From contig JAULSN010000004.1 in NCBI GenBank assembly GCA_033439765.1, positions 2,924,001-2,988,000 on the forward strand: a DNA stretch of 64,000 nt. Reading direction: 5' to 3'. The position numbers were made by a program, and so were the translations under genes. This DNA is from Lasiosphaeria ovina (Eukaryota > Ascomycota > Sordariomycetes > Sordariales > Lasiosphaeriaceae). Below the pieces are notes generated by a model that made no database searches, had not been told where the DNA came from, and saw only the letters and a list, made by a program, of their open reading frames with translations. This document shows, in pieces, positions 22,315-33,348 of this stretch. Position 1 is the stretch's first letter. Each line of letters begins with the position of its first letter.

Positions 22315-23133
22315 TCATTCATAATCCAGAGCCTCCCAGTCGTCCACGGTGCTCGCAGCAGACGCCAGCTCCCAATCGAACCCATCATCCCCGTTCAGCT
22401 CGATCCAGTCTTCGTCATAAAGCTGCGCTCCGGGGAAGAACGACACCTCATCCACCCTAACCCCAGGAACAGCATCGTGACACGTTCGAATCGGAACTGC
22501 TGCCGCGGCTGCAGTCCTCCGCCGGCGAGGTTTCCGCAGCGCGCGAGATCTAATGGTATACACCGGCTCCTCGCGCGCGATCGAGTTGAGCGAGACGTCT
22601 GCCTCCTCGGCGAAGGCAGACCAGTCTTGTTCGTCGTCAGCCGTCTGGCGACTGATAAACCACGGCGCCCGCCGCGGCCGTTCGTCCTGCTTCCACCTGT
22701 CGTCGCCAGGCAGGCCGATCTCGTACTCGCGCGCCATGGCGATGCCCTCGTCGCGCGCCGCGCGCCACGCAGTCCGCCGGCTCTTGAGCAGCTGCCCGCG
22801 CCGGTAGTCGGCGCAGCACGGGCAGTGGCCCCAGCCGGCCGTCGCGTTGCGCTGCTCCTGGCACTGGATGAAGTTGAGGAGGTGCGGCTTGTTGGGGCGC
22901 TGGTTTTTGATGTTGCCGGGGTTGACGCTACTGCCTTGTGCCGCGAACAGCTGTCGCCTGTACTCGGCCGCGTCGTCTTGCCAGTCCCACGCGCTGAACA
23001 GCTTGCGCCCTTTCCAGGGTAGCGGGTTGCGGTGGTGTTTCCCGCGCGGGTTGGGGTTGGCGGTTGACGGCCGCCCCTGCAGGTACTTGTGCTCGGTCAG
23101 ATGGGAGGTGTCTGGCTGCGGGTCGAGCGCCAT
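22315..23133 (-). CDS. hypothetical 272-residue protein
   Basis: A single uninterrupted frame from the ATG at 23133 (MALDPQPDTSHLTEHKYL) to the stop at 22315; I do not recognise the family. A conserved-looking core of aromatic and basic residues (PLPWKGRKLFSAWDWQDD, PHLLNFIQCQEQRNATAGWGHCPCC) contains a Cys pair-like CPCC at about residue 108. It then carries YRRGQLLKSRRTAWRAARDEG, a basic RKPRRRR stretch near 210 that could act as a nuclear signal, and an acidic C-terminal third (DEDWIELNGDDGFDWEL). No signal peptide or membrane helix. GC-rich codons and a clean 273-codon frame favour a real gene. The plus strand is also open over part of it (22276-23022), which I take as a GC-rich shadow because it lacks any sensible domain. 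Confidence 0.65.
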   Translation of the reverse strand: MALDPQPDTSHLTEHKYLQGRPSTANPNPRGKHHRNPLPWKGRKLFSAWDWQDDAAEYRRQLFAAQGSSVNPGNIKNQRPNKPHLLNFIQCQEQRNATAGWGHCPCCADYRRGQLLKSRRTAWRAARDEGIAMAREYEIGLPGDDRWKQDERPRRAPWFISRQTADDEQDWSAFAEEADVSLNSIAREEPVYTIRSRALRKPRRRRTAAAAAVPIRTCHDAVPGVRVDEVSFFPGAQLYDEDWIELNGDDGFDWELASAASTVDDWEALDYE

Positions 23134-26100
23134 GGTTGGGGATGTGGCGGGTTGGTGAGATGTGGAGGGGGGAAGGTGTGGTGTAAGAAGATGTTAAAAT
23201 CAACGCGATGGTACAGAGTTGGTACCCAGCGTTGGTTTGTGCGATGTGATTGTGATTGAATGTGAAGAGCAAACATGAAGAAGAAAAGCCCTGACCTTTT
23301 TAATATTTTTCAAAATAAAATTACAAAGCTATTTTCCGCCACGACGGGCTCCCTCTACGAAGCCGTGCCACATTTGAGGACGTCTCGGCCAACCAAGTCG
23401 AGAAAGGCTGCGGCTCGATCGGGGGTCTTGGCAAGCCACACGATTGCCGGACTGAGTCACCGGGCTGACACGGCTAGGCAGTGAGGCCTCAGCCAATTGC
23501 AGAAATCTGCCCAGACCTTGAAACACAGCCCCCGTGAGATGACAGCATGGCTGTGAGCAGCCATTCAAAGATGGAAATTGTTCATGGTTATGAACAGGGG
23601 GATGAGAGTCACAAGCCCCAAAGGAGCAAGCCTAAAGGATTTCCTTTCAAATATTTTGGGACTTTTTTTAAGAGGGAATCGGAATAACCTGTATTCGAGA
23701 GCAAGCATTGATGGAATTGGGGCGAACGATTCTCAAGTTCCAAGATCAAATTACATTGACAATTGTTGCACGTGATCTGGATTGACTGAGAATTGAATTG
23801 TCTGGTTAGATAGGTCTAAAATACAGGTAAAATAGCATCTTCTTATAGCCAACAGGCTCACTGAATATCTCCACGGAAGTCCGAATTCAGGGCGGGCAAA
23901 AGAAGGCCGTAGAATCGAAAGGCATCTCCGGTGCAAGGGATGCAGTCGGAATGAGGGTATTCCGAACGCAAGGGAGGGTGTAAAAGAAGGAAAAGCAGGC
24001 ATTTGCATAAGCGGGGGAAAAACGGTCAATTTTGCAAGCAAGGGCCATTTCTTGGCGACAACAATCAAACTGCTGTCGTGAAACAATCTCATTGTGAAAA
24101 CTTCAACTCAAATAACGCCTCCTCTCTCATTCACTCTCATTCGCCACCACCCCTCACCCCCCACCTCACCCTTCCCCAATCCAAGTCACTCAGTCACTCA
24201 GTCACTCATCCAACCCCAAAGCCAAGTAATGACCTCAAAAAACCATTAGTCTACTTAGTATACCCCAAAGAAAAAAGGGCTGATTGCCGAGAACGACCGA
24301 CAGCGCGTGGCAATCCCCATTCATCATGCATACATGGGGAACCCAGCAGCTCCCAATTCGCAAACCCAGCTAATTGATTACACCTAGTCCTAAAAATAAC
24401 CTAGACCAACTCAGGTAGATTGCCCAGAGACACGGCTCGGAATCATGTTTGCGAGGCTAGGTTCCTGGTAGCTCGTGGCCAGGTAATGGGGCGCTACGCC
24501 TAGACTCATTAGAATGCAGGCCATCCATGCTCATGGGCTGAGGTGGCCAATATCGACACTATTCGTAACCTTAGCGTTGGGCCGAGATCCCAAATCCCAA
24601 GGGTGTGGTTGGCATCGTCCGGCATGACCCTAGGCTCGTGCGAAGCGTGATGATTGGCGCGGTGTCAGCATGCACGTCTAGAACTAATTACCCACGAGCC
24701 TCCTCGTGAGGAGTGAGAAGAAATCCAAATGAGAGTGAGGAGTAAGTTAGCGAGCGAGTGAGCTTTTGAGATGAGGGGTTTGTAACATGCACGGGGCGGT
24801 GCAGGGGCTCGGATCCTGTAAGTCACTTGCTACTTGCTACACGAGAAAAGGAAGCGCCGATAAAAGTGAAATGTGGTGTATTATTCTTCCATCTATTCAA
24901 TCAATCATCAACATGAAACCCGCTCCAGCCCATCACTCGGCCTTGACGCCGTTGGTGGCACTCTTTCCGTTACTTGTCACTTCGGCTGGTGCCGCCGCCG
25001 CTTCTGCTGGTGGGTGCAGCCTTGACCCGAATCTCGAGACCAAAAATGGCCTCGGGGGCGTACTTGCAGGTGTCGCATGTCTGTCGAGACGGACAGACGA
25101 TGCCAATGTGTCGGTTGTGTGCAATTTCGCGGTGCGATGGACCGCCAGGCGGTCGAGTTGTGGTTCCCAATCAACGCCAAATAGCCGCCTCCCTTCACCA
25201 GCTCCGTGCCACAAAGGCCGCAACCGCCAAACCGCAAAGCTAGAACTGGATGCTTGCGCGGGTAGTAAAGTGTATTGATTTAGAAAGGAAACTTAAAATT
25301 AGACCGGCGCTAGACCTAATTTCTCTTTGTTTCAGTCCGCTCGCCGATGAGATTGATAAGATTTGTAACGGTTTGCCGCTGTACCAGCAGGCGCAAAACA
25401 GATACCTGTTGCCTGACACTCTGGGCAACAGCAGCTATATGGCCCAAACTAAGCTGGCGAATGCGTATACGCAAGGAGCGTTGCTCTTTTGCGCCTTCCA
25501 TTACTCCCGCCCTGCGAAAAGCTGTCAAATATGGCTCTAGTCCATCTCAGAGGCTGTGCAGCTGTTATAACCCAGTGGAACTTTTTACGTTATTTACGTC
25601 AATCAGTTTAGATACTTTGCGTTGTTGCGATAGAGGCTTACAAAAGTTGTACAGCTCGGAGCGAAATTGGCGTCCGGTCGCTTACACTCTTCTTATGTAA
25701 CATAGACGTACGGACGCGTTGACAGCCGTACGAATTCGTTTTTCTTCGCACGCCGTACTTATGAGTCATGGAAGGATACTTTTATTCGAAGACAAATCTA
25801 CAGCGCAAGCGCCCGAATCTAGGACCGCGACCATGGAGATAGGCCGCCCTCTAACTGCACCACAACTATTGAAAGTACCGCTGTTGCACAGGGTGCAATT
25901 GCCGCGTCGCTTTGTCACTTTGGTGCAGTGGTCACTTCTGTCCAACACAACTACCAATGCGTCAAATCTTGATCTCCACAAGCGCGTTCTTATTCAGAGT
26001 ATAATTGATAGTAAGCTACTGTACAAGGTGACGATGGCCCAAACGATGATGAGATAGCAGAGTTACCGGCTGCACCGCCCGCGCGGCGCGATCGAACCTT

Positions 26101-26518
26101 CTCCGCTTTGGAACGACCACGGCACCACCGAATGGCGCCAGCCGACCCAAAACCGGCACTAATCACGGGCTAACCCACCTAACTACCATCTTCTCGCCAT
26201 CGCCACCAAGTAAATTCGCCTCCGTCGCGCTAGCTTCGGGAAGAGAATCGAAGCTGATAATCTTACCTATTCGAAACAAAGTACGTACGTCATCTCAACA
26301 TCTATGGAAAATGCTAGAATATCCATAGTATATATAAAGTAATCTATCCTCCCCGAACTTCTAGTGTCAAGCTAGAAAAATGAAATAAAGAGGGTGAAGT
26401 GGAAGAGATAGTGCAATCTAGGTTTAGAATTTTAATAATCGACTATGACATAGTAAGATACCATAGAAATGAAATATATTACTTTTATAGAAAGGAGGTG
26501 GGCCGGGAGGCTAAGCAA
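23134..26518. other. 3.4 kb stretch without supported genes
   Basis: This holds short direct repeats of CACTCAGT (about 24185-24208) and CACT/CATT-rich low complexity (about 24118-24180). Several small frames are open on the plus strand at 24787-25278, 25250-25540 and 25719-26057. The middle one includes DEIDKICNGLPLYQQAQNRY and is locally protein-like, but I cannot place it and no splice-consistent gene emerges. The last 200 bp are AT-rich and form the 3' flank of the HET-ankyrin gene. Confidence 0.4.
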
Positions 26519-27985
26519 TCATAAACAACCACCAACATGTGATTTCAGCAGCCGTACAACCGCCTCGTGGCCGTTCCGGGCAGCCAACGATAGCGGTGTC
26601 CGTGTGTAAGGATCCGTCGCTTCGATATTGGCGCCCTTGTCCAACAGAAGCCGTACAACCGCCTCGTGGCCGTTCTGGGCAGCCAACGATAGCGGTGTCC
26701 CGGTATAACGACCCGTCACTTCGATATTAGCGCCCTTGTCCAACAGAAGCCGTACAACCGCCTCGCGGCCGTTCTTGGCAGCCAACGATAGCGGTGTCCC
26801 GGTAAAACGACCCGTCGCTTCGATATTGGCGCCCTTGTCCAACAGAAGCCGTACAACCGCCTCGCGGCCGTTCTTGGCAGCCCACGTTAGCGGTGTCCCG
26901 GTATCAGGATCCGTCGCTTCGATATTGGCACCCTTGTCTAATAGAAGCCGTACAACCGCCTCGTGGCCGTTCTGGGCAGCCAACGATAGCGGTGTCCCGG
27001 TATAAGGATCCGTCGCTTCGATATTAGCGCCCTTGTCCAATAGAAGCCGTACAACCGCCTCGTGGCCGTTCCGGGCAGCCCACGATAGCGGTGTCCCGGT
27101 ACCACCCGTCGCTTCGATATTGGCGCCCTTATCTAATAGAAGCCGTACAACCGCCTCGTGGCCGTTCCGGGCAGCCCACGATAGCGGTTTCCCGGTACCA
27201 CCCGTCGCTTCGATATTGGCGCCCTTGTCCAATAGAAGCCGTACAACCGCCTCGTGGCCGTTCTGGGCAGCCAACGATAGCGGTGCCCTGTAACGATCCG
27301 TCGCTTCGATATTGGCGCCCTTGTCCAACAGAAGCCGTACAACCGCCTCGTGGCCGTTCTGGGCAGCCAACGATAGCGGTGCCCTGTAACGATCTGTCGC
27401 TTCGATATTGGCGCCCTTGTCCAATAGAAGCCGTACAACCGCCTCGTTGCCGTTCTGGGCAGCCCACGATAGCGGTGTCCGTGTGTAAGGATCCGTCGCT
27501 TCGATATTGGCGCCCTTGTCCAACAGAAGCCGTACAACCGCCTCGTGGCCGTTCTGGGCAGCCAACGATAGCGGTGTCCCGGTATAAGGATTCGTCGCTT
27601 CGATATTAGCGCCCTTGTCCAATAGAAGCCGTACAACCGCCTCGTTGCCGTTCTGGGCAGCCAACGATAGCGGTGTCCCGGTATAAGGATCCGCCGCTTC
27701 GATATTGGCGCCCTTGTCCAACAGAAGCCGTACAACCGCCTCGTGGCCGTTCCGGGCAGCCCACGATAGCGGTATCCGTGTGTAAGGATCCGTCGCTTCG
27801 ATATTGGCGCCCTTGTCCAACAGAAGCCGTACAACCGCCTCGTGGCCGTTCTGGGCAGCCCACGATAGCAGTGCTTGACTGAGATTACCTATCGCTTCGA
27901 TATTGACGCCCTTGTCGATCAGAAGCCGCACAACCACCTTATGACCGTTCCTGGCAGCCCACGACCGCATCTCCTGGATCTGCTC
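26519..27985 (-). repeat. coding tandem array of near-identical ankyrin units
   Basis: Fifteen units of 96 or 99 nt encode ankyrin repeats with the shared core GHEAVVRLLLDKGANIEAT followed by PLS(W/L)AA(Q/R/K)NG. Units 3-14 are almost identical at DNA level. Differences cluster in the segment between repeats (DPYTGT, DPYTRT, GRYTGT, GRFTGT, DPDTGT, NPYTGT, shorter DRYRA and GGTG(T/K)), in W/L before AA, in Q/R/K before NG, and in H/N/R after NG. The first two units and the last are more diverged. Confidence 0.92.
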
Positions 27986-29750
27986 CTCCCCTTCTTTTAC
28001 CTTAATGTGGGCACCGTTGTCGTCAAAAATTCGAATACCTATAATTCCCAGAGTTTCTTCATCTACCTCTCTCCAGAGGCCGTGAGCTGAGCAAGTCTTA
28101 TCCACGCTTCTTTCTGTCATTCCAGCCTTATAGCTCTCCGTGGCTCTTTGAAAACTCTTTGCTGCCTCTTCCCATCTTTCCGTCCTGGCTAGCAACAATC
28201 CTATGTTCCATAATCTGGCCGCCTTGTCTAGATGATCTAGGCACTGACACGCTACCATGGAACACGTGGGCACTCCTCGACTCGTCATGAAGCTCCTATA
28301 CTCTTCCCCGCTATACCACTTGGTTTGCGATGTATTCCAGTCCCAGAGAAGTAGCAAGTCGTCTGGAAAGGCTGTAATGGAAGTTACCCGCTTTTTTAAA
28401 TCGTCCGCTAGGGGAACGGCAATCTTGATAATAGTCGAAATACAATCGTATAATCTGATGATCGTAGGCGTTCGTGCTCCTTGTATGAGGCAAATGAGAT
28501 CTCCTTTTTGGACGGCTTTTGCTGAGGCCTGGAAGGTGAAACTAGTCTCTTTTTCGTCGGAATAGCTCGGCGCGTCTTTCCACCTGATCCGCACATGCTG
28601 CTGGCCATGTTGCGTAGTACCATGGCTCTGTCTTAGGCCCTGATTTATATCCTCTCCAGCTGAGGATACTTCGCCGAGGATGCAGCCCTTGGCCTCGATC
28701 ACCACTACCGCCCCTGCGCCATTATCTCCGGTACTGACGTGGACGGAGATGTTCTTGGAAAGGCAAAAGTGGACAAGGGCCCGAAGGACGTCTCCCCATG
28801 CTACCTTGTAATTCGCTTCTAGCCCTGCCGCATAAGGGTTGTCGTCACTCATGCCAAGTAAGGCATAAACCTTATCGGAATAGAGAGTGGCCTCATGGGT
28901 ATGGTACATATCCACTAGCTCGCCTAAAGGTCGTATCTGTAGGGAAAACCTCTCTTGCGGGCTGGTTTTGTAGTTTCCTTCGTATCGGGGCCGAAATACT
29001 GCACCTTGTACCAGGTAGACGATCGGGGGAACCAGACCTTGTAAGTGGGGGTACTTTTGGTAGGATAGTTGCAGTGCGTTAAGGCCTGCGCAGAACGCAT
29101 ACCCGTCAATCACCGTAGGTCCACACATGATGAGAATATGTCGAGCGGCAGCAACCTCCTGAAGAACCTGATCATGTCAGTAAAAACTCTTAATCTTTAC
29201 CATGCCGACCTGCTATACATACCCAGATGCGTTGGAACCATGGCCGCTCGAGGAGGTTGAAGACTGCCTGCTCGCTTGCTTGCGTGCTTGCCTCAGTTGC
29301 TGCACGTTGCTGGCCTGCTCTACGTATGTAGTCGAGAGCTTGCGTGCTAGTGGCCGTGGCTACTCCGAGCCAGACAAGTACGCTGCTCGCTTTGGCGTAG
29401 ATCTTGGCCATGGACTGGACTTGGTACCCCTTCTCAGTTGTATCTTCCTGGTTAATGCAAATGGCATCTACCCAGATAACCCGTTCGATAAAGCGATCAC
29501 GAAGGCGAAGTAGTGCCGCGTGAAGATTTTCTCCGACTTCGCATTCGAAACCATTGACTAGGATGCGCTGGAGGTTTTCCCGAGAGCCCCAGACATAGGA
29601 TAGGGCTTCAAAGGGGTGGGTGGATGCAGAATCCAACAGACAATAGGGGAAGAGAGTGCATTCAATACGGGAATCCTCGTCTAGACACGGCAGAAGCCGG
29701 AGCAAGCGTATGCTGCCCGCGGGTAAAGAGGGACCATAGTATGCAGGCAT
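26519..29750 (-). CDS. HET-domain protein with 15 C-terminal ankyrin repeats
   Basis: The HET domain is the N-terminal signalling/cell-death module of fungal heterokaryon-incompatibility proteins, here joined to a ligand-binding-type repeat array. Exons are 29750-29223 and 29167-26519, with intron 29168-29222 (GTATGT...ATCAG). The joined product is 1058 residues from the ATG at 29750. HET landmarks: FEALSYVWG (residues ~47-55), VIWVDAICINQED, QVQSMAKIYAKASSVLVWLG, and RPWFQRIWVLQEV across the splice. A typical HET-protein middle follows (SDKVYALLGMSDDNPY; later RWEEAAKSFQRATESY). From about residue 570 there are 15 ankyrin repeats of 32-33 residues, ending LLKSHVGGCL. The true start may lie upstream: the frame stays open through FYYPPWHS back to an acceptor near 29837, and a plausible further exon ends at about 29902. 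Near-identity of repeats argues for recent repeat exchange. Confidence 0.88.
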
Positions 29751-30743
29751 GGTAGCGGCATAGGATGCTGTGCCGGTGTTGAAGTTTGTCGAATGCCAAG
29801 GTGGGTAGTAGAACGGCTCTCTAGGTTCGTTAGATCTATAGGAACAAACAATCAGTAGCTAAAGCTAAGAGAGCTAGCTATACTAAATAAGAGTTACGTA
29901 CCGCTTATTATAAGTCTCGATAAGTTCGATCGGAGGTGTTAGAGCTCGGTCGTCGCTACTGCTGTTGTTTGTCTGTCAGGTCAAGGAGTTTGATGTCCGA
30001 ACCCAACCCCGCACCTTGGGCGTTGATTGCGCTGGTGCCTAGACGGCTGGCGCCACCTGTGTACACTCACTCGAACCATTGTGATTGGCAATGTTAAGCG
30101 AGACATGTCTCTTGAGAGTGTAGTCGCGAAGGTCCAAGAAATCTCAAATGTCCTTACGGTAAGCGGAAAGAGAATTTTAGAATAAGGAGAGGAGAAATGC
30201 CAAGCCTGCTCGCTTAGATCTCCCTCCCCCCCGAATGCCGTGTACCTGGGCGAGGCTAGTTTGTATCTCACTGTCACTGCACTGTAAAAGCTCACGTAAA
30301 GCGTCAGATCGCCCTGTTTACCTCGTGCTACGCTATGGTACCTGCTCGGCGCGACGTCAGCACGCAAAATGCAAGCACGTGTCAGCTATTATTAGCGAAC
30401 CATTGTACCTAAATGTTCCTAAAGTATAGCAGGTCCGTGCCCAAACACTTCAAAAGAGTGTAGAGCGGACGCCGGTTTCGCTCCTAGCTGTATTCTTATT
30501 AGAATCACGCGCTAGTCAGCCACAGAGGTGGCGGTGGAGGCGCGGGGCAGGACCCCCTGGCTATGTATAGCGGCCTTCGGCCACCTCCACTAGGCGTCAC
30601 TCTCAATGCGAACAGCCGGTCTATTGATACAGTTGGTTTCCAAGAAGATAGGCACCTGGCCTATGCAGTGGTCACGGGCGACGGCGCATTCGGTCGGTCG
30701 GTCCCGCAGAAAACTTGAAATTTATTTTTATTCTTGCACGTAA
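29751..30743. other. upstream region of the HET-ankyrin gene
   Basis: Minus-strand reading suggests a 5' exon of the HET gene. A frame ending LIETYNKR meets a GTACGT donor at about 29902 and continues, after an acceptor at about 29837, into SNEPREPFYYPPWHS and on to the annotated ATG. I do not extend the CDS because the first start codon is not clear. A GC-rich segment with imperfect inverted symmetry (GGTGGCGGTGG ... CCACCTCCAC) lies at about 30525-30600. No other gene is supported. Confidence 0.4.
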
Positions 30744-31661
30744 TTAGACCCAATGGCCTTTGCTATTCCAGGATCGAGACACAGCCCTGCTGTTCGCGAA
30801 GAGGCGATAAAAAAAGTGCTGCTTCCTTCCCTGGTCCTCTTGCACCCACTTCGGGTCTTGCTGTAGTTTAGATCTAGTTGTGGCCCCAAAATACAAGACG
30901 GCCCCCACCGTTTCTCCTGGCAATGCACATACCTAGTTGTACGTGTACAACTGTTGCTGGGTCCCGACTCCGGCTTCTGACAGCGCTGCAATGTACTTGT
31001 GGTAAAACTACTCTTCTCTTCACCTGATTTCGGGCTCGTCTCCGGCTGGGTTCTTCAGGAAAGACTGGCTCCTCGTTTCGAAGCCAGGAAATTCCCCAGA
31101 GTCGTGCTCGATTACCACCTAGACTTCGACTAGTATGTTTAGAGAGTCCATCGGCTGCAGCGTTGCTCGCTGATCGGACTCCGGGGTGTTGGGTACCGAG
31201 GCCGGTCGTTTCTCGCAGTTCGTCAGCAGCTCGAAGACGATGCTCTCCCCTGCGCCGCGGCTCTGGAGGTAGCTGTCGAAGGTTTCGTCGTCGAGGACGA
31301 CCTTCTCTTGCGCGCCGATCGGCTCGAGCTTGAACTTGTAGTGGTAGCGGCTTCCGGGCGAGAAATACACCCTCCAGCAGGGGTACTTTGCGAAGTCAAT
31401 CGTCTTCCACACCGCCGAGGCGAGGTCCTAATTAAGCACAGCCCGTGTCAGCATGGCCTCGCGTTAGGGGCGGGGACGAGGGAGACGTGCCTTGAACGTA
31501 GTGCACTCGGCAATCGGGATGTCGACATGTCCAGCCTCGGACGTCTCATAGCCATGCCATTGGACTCTGATGGTTTTGTTGGCCGTGTCGGTGGCATGTT
31601 CTGAGAGAACCTGGGTCTCGGCCAGCGGCCCGCGTGGACGAATGGAGTATAGCCGCGTCAT
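30744..31661 (-). pseudogene. unknown tandem family, member 1, stop-riddled
   Basis: First of three tandem paralogues (others 33349-34147 and 35854-36751). Exon 1 is 31661-31491 (57 codons, including IRVQWHG and DIPIAECTTF). The intron is 31428-31490 with a GC donor (GCACGT) and TTAATTAG acceptor. Exon 2 starts at 31427 (DLASAVWKTIDFAKYPCWRVYFSPGS) and stays open to a TAG at 31119. In the same frame, after three more stops, homology to the C-terminus of member 2 resumes: FYHKYIAALSEAGVGTQQQL, then VGAVLYFGATTRSKLQQDPK matching GPAALFGTGTKLYTDRAW. The frame finally closes with TAA at 30744. So four in-frame stops break an otherwise frame-preserved gene. The 159-residue truncated product could still be made. 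Function unknown. Confidence 0.78.
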
Positions 31662-33348
31662 TTGGGTCTATTTGCTGTCGGTGGACGCAAAGGCTCGAGA
31701 AGTTGACGATGGCAGCAGGTGGTTAGGTGCCTTGGCTCAGGTGTTTTTATGGACAGCAGAGCCCGGCAAAAGGGATCGATCGGATCATCAGAGACTGCAC
31801 TTGCGCAGCCCCCTTCTCCGTGGTCGAGGCTGCAGTCATTGGCCCAACCCGTCGCGAGAGCATGTTAAGCATGTCTCCAAACAGGCTGATCGACATTGAC
31901 CGGTTTCCGGGAGCATGCATGGAGTCGCTGGTAGCGCGGGCAGGTAAATAAGTATGTGTCGGACGTTGACCAGAAACAACCGACGTGGGCGCATTGGCTG
32001 GAGTGCACTTGGGAAATTCCATTTTTGGCCGCCGTTTTGCTGCGAAACGGGCCGTGACGATGCTTTGGCGGCTTGGCCACGGGATGTGACCTTTGTTGAG
32101 CCTCCTTCCCGTCTTCTCTGTCGAAATCCCATCTTTCCGACGGAGAGTTTCCGTCCAGAGTTCGGACGGGGACGGGCTGGAGCGTCAGAGGCCTGTTTTA
32201 GACCCGACCACTGCCGAGGAGAGGAACTCTCCGTCGGCGTCGGCGTGGGGGCTAGAAAAAGGCACATGACCGGTCTAGTACGGAGCACCCCTGTCGCTCT
32301 CACTCAAGGAAAAAGAGTGGCACGGCTTGGCACGGCAGCAATTGCGGCGTGGGCGACACCATGGGTCCCCAGTTAAATAATTTCGAAAGCACATTAACAT
32401 TGAGCGCGGAAAATCTGTTTTTATCTTCTTGAAGGAAGAACACCCGAGTACCCTTGGCTATAATGGAGAGAGAGTATCGACATACAAGGCAACGAGTACT
32501 ACCTAATTAACGTAATTACGTCTTAGTCTTCTTTGTCCATTTCGAAGAAGAACGCTCGACTTTCGTTGTTCCCGCTTCCAGTGGACAATTCAACTTAGTT
32601 GCCAGGCCAATCCTCAACACCAGAGCTTCGATCTGCCCTACCTCGGCAAAAACACGAGCCGAAATTCGGCTCTTTAAGTATGATCATACTAAAGCCCGCT
32701 TTTCCGTCCTAGCCAAACACACCACCAAGCCAACCGAGCCGACTATTGAGAAGCGATCTCAAACACTGTTGACTATTCAGGTCTGGACTGTTGTTTCGGT
32801 CAAGCCAACTAAAGGACTCGTGATCTTGACCCAGGCACAACCCCGGGACTTGGAAGTGCATAACTAGGGACAAATACAATTAGGACTATCAAGTCCCAAT
32901 ACAGTTTTGGCCCTGACCAAGATCCCCGGCCATCTCAACCGACTGAGGACCTCATCCAGAGCCCTCCCTTTTCCACCGCCAAGCCTGCGCAAGCAGTTGG
33001 GCGATCGAAAATGCCTGCAGGTGTTGCCTTTCGGAAGCGCCCTAATTACATCGCCACATCAGGTCCAACGCTTGTACTACATCTACGGCGCCGAGCCGAC
33101 CGGTCTCTACGACCCAGTCGAGACTCGACGGCCCGATACAGCCACGAGGACGTGGCTACTTCTTTTGAGAGCCGGCATAATTGGGAGGTCTGCCGGGCAT
33201 CTGAATGCCCTCATTCCGACGGCCTGTCAACGTAAAAGTGCGAGATTTTTATTCTTGAGCGTCTAGACTTAATGTCATTTGCTGTTACCAACCAGAATCA
33301 AGACACAGTCCTGCTGGTCCTAATGAGTCGATAGAACTTCGACGCTGC
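31662..33348. other. spacer between tandem members 1 and 2
   Basis: The first ~270 bp is the 5' flank of member 1 and resembles the flanks of members 2 and 3. A TATA-like tract and GACAGCAGAGCCC (31754-31766) match GACAGCAGAGCCC at 34322-34334. GACCGGTTTCCGGGAGCATGCATGG at about 31898-31922 resembles the matching part upstream of member 3. Near 33284-33310 the downstream flank of member 2 (AAGACACAGTCCTGCTG) resembles 30776-30792 downstream of member 1. Open frames here have no recognisable content. Confidence 0.5.

Noticed and set aside
22276..23022. 248-codon plus-strand frame opposite the 272-residue gene
   Set aside because: Val/Arg/Leu-rich shadow with no sensible start context or domain; the minus frame has balanced, protein-like composition.
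27091..27834. Long repetitive frames (172 and 233 codons) on both strands over the ankyrin array
   Set aside because: They are alternative-frame readings of the 96/99-nt coding units; multiples of three keep every frame open.
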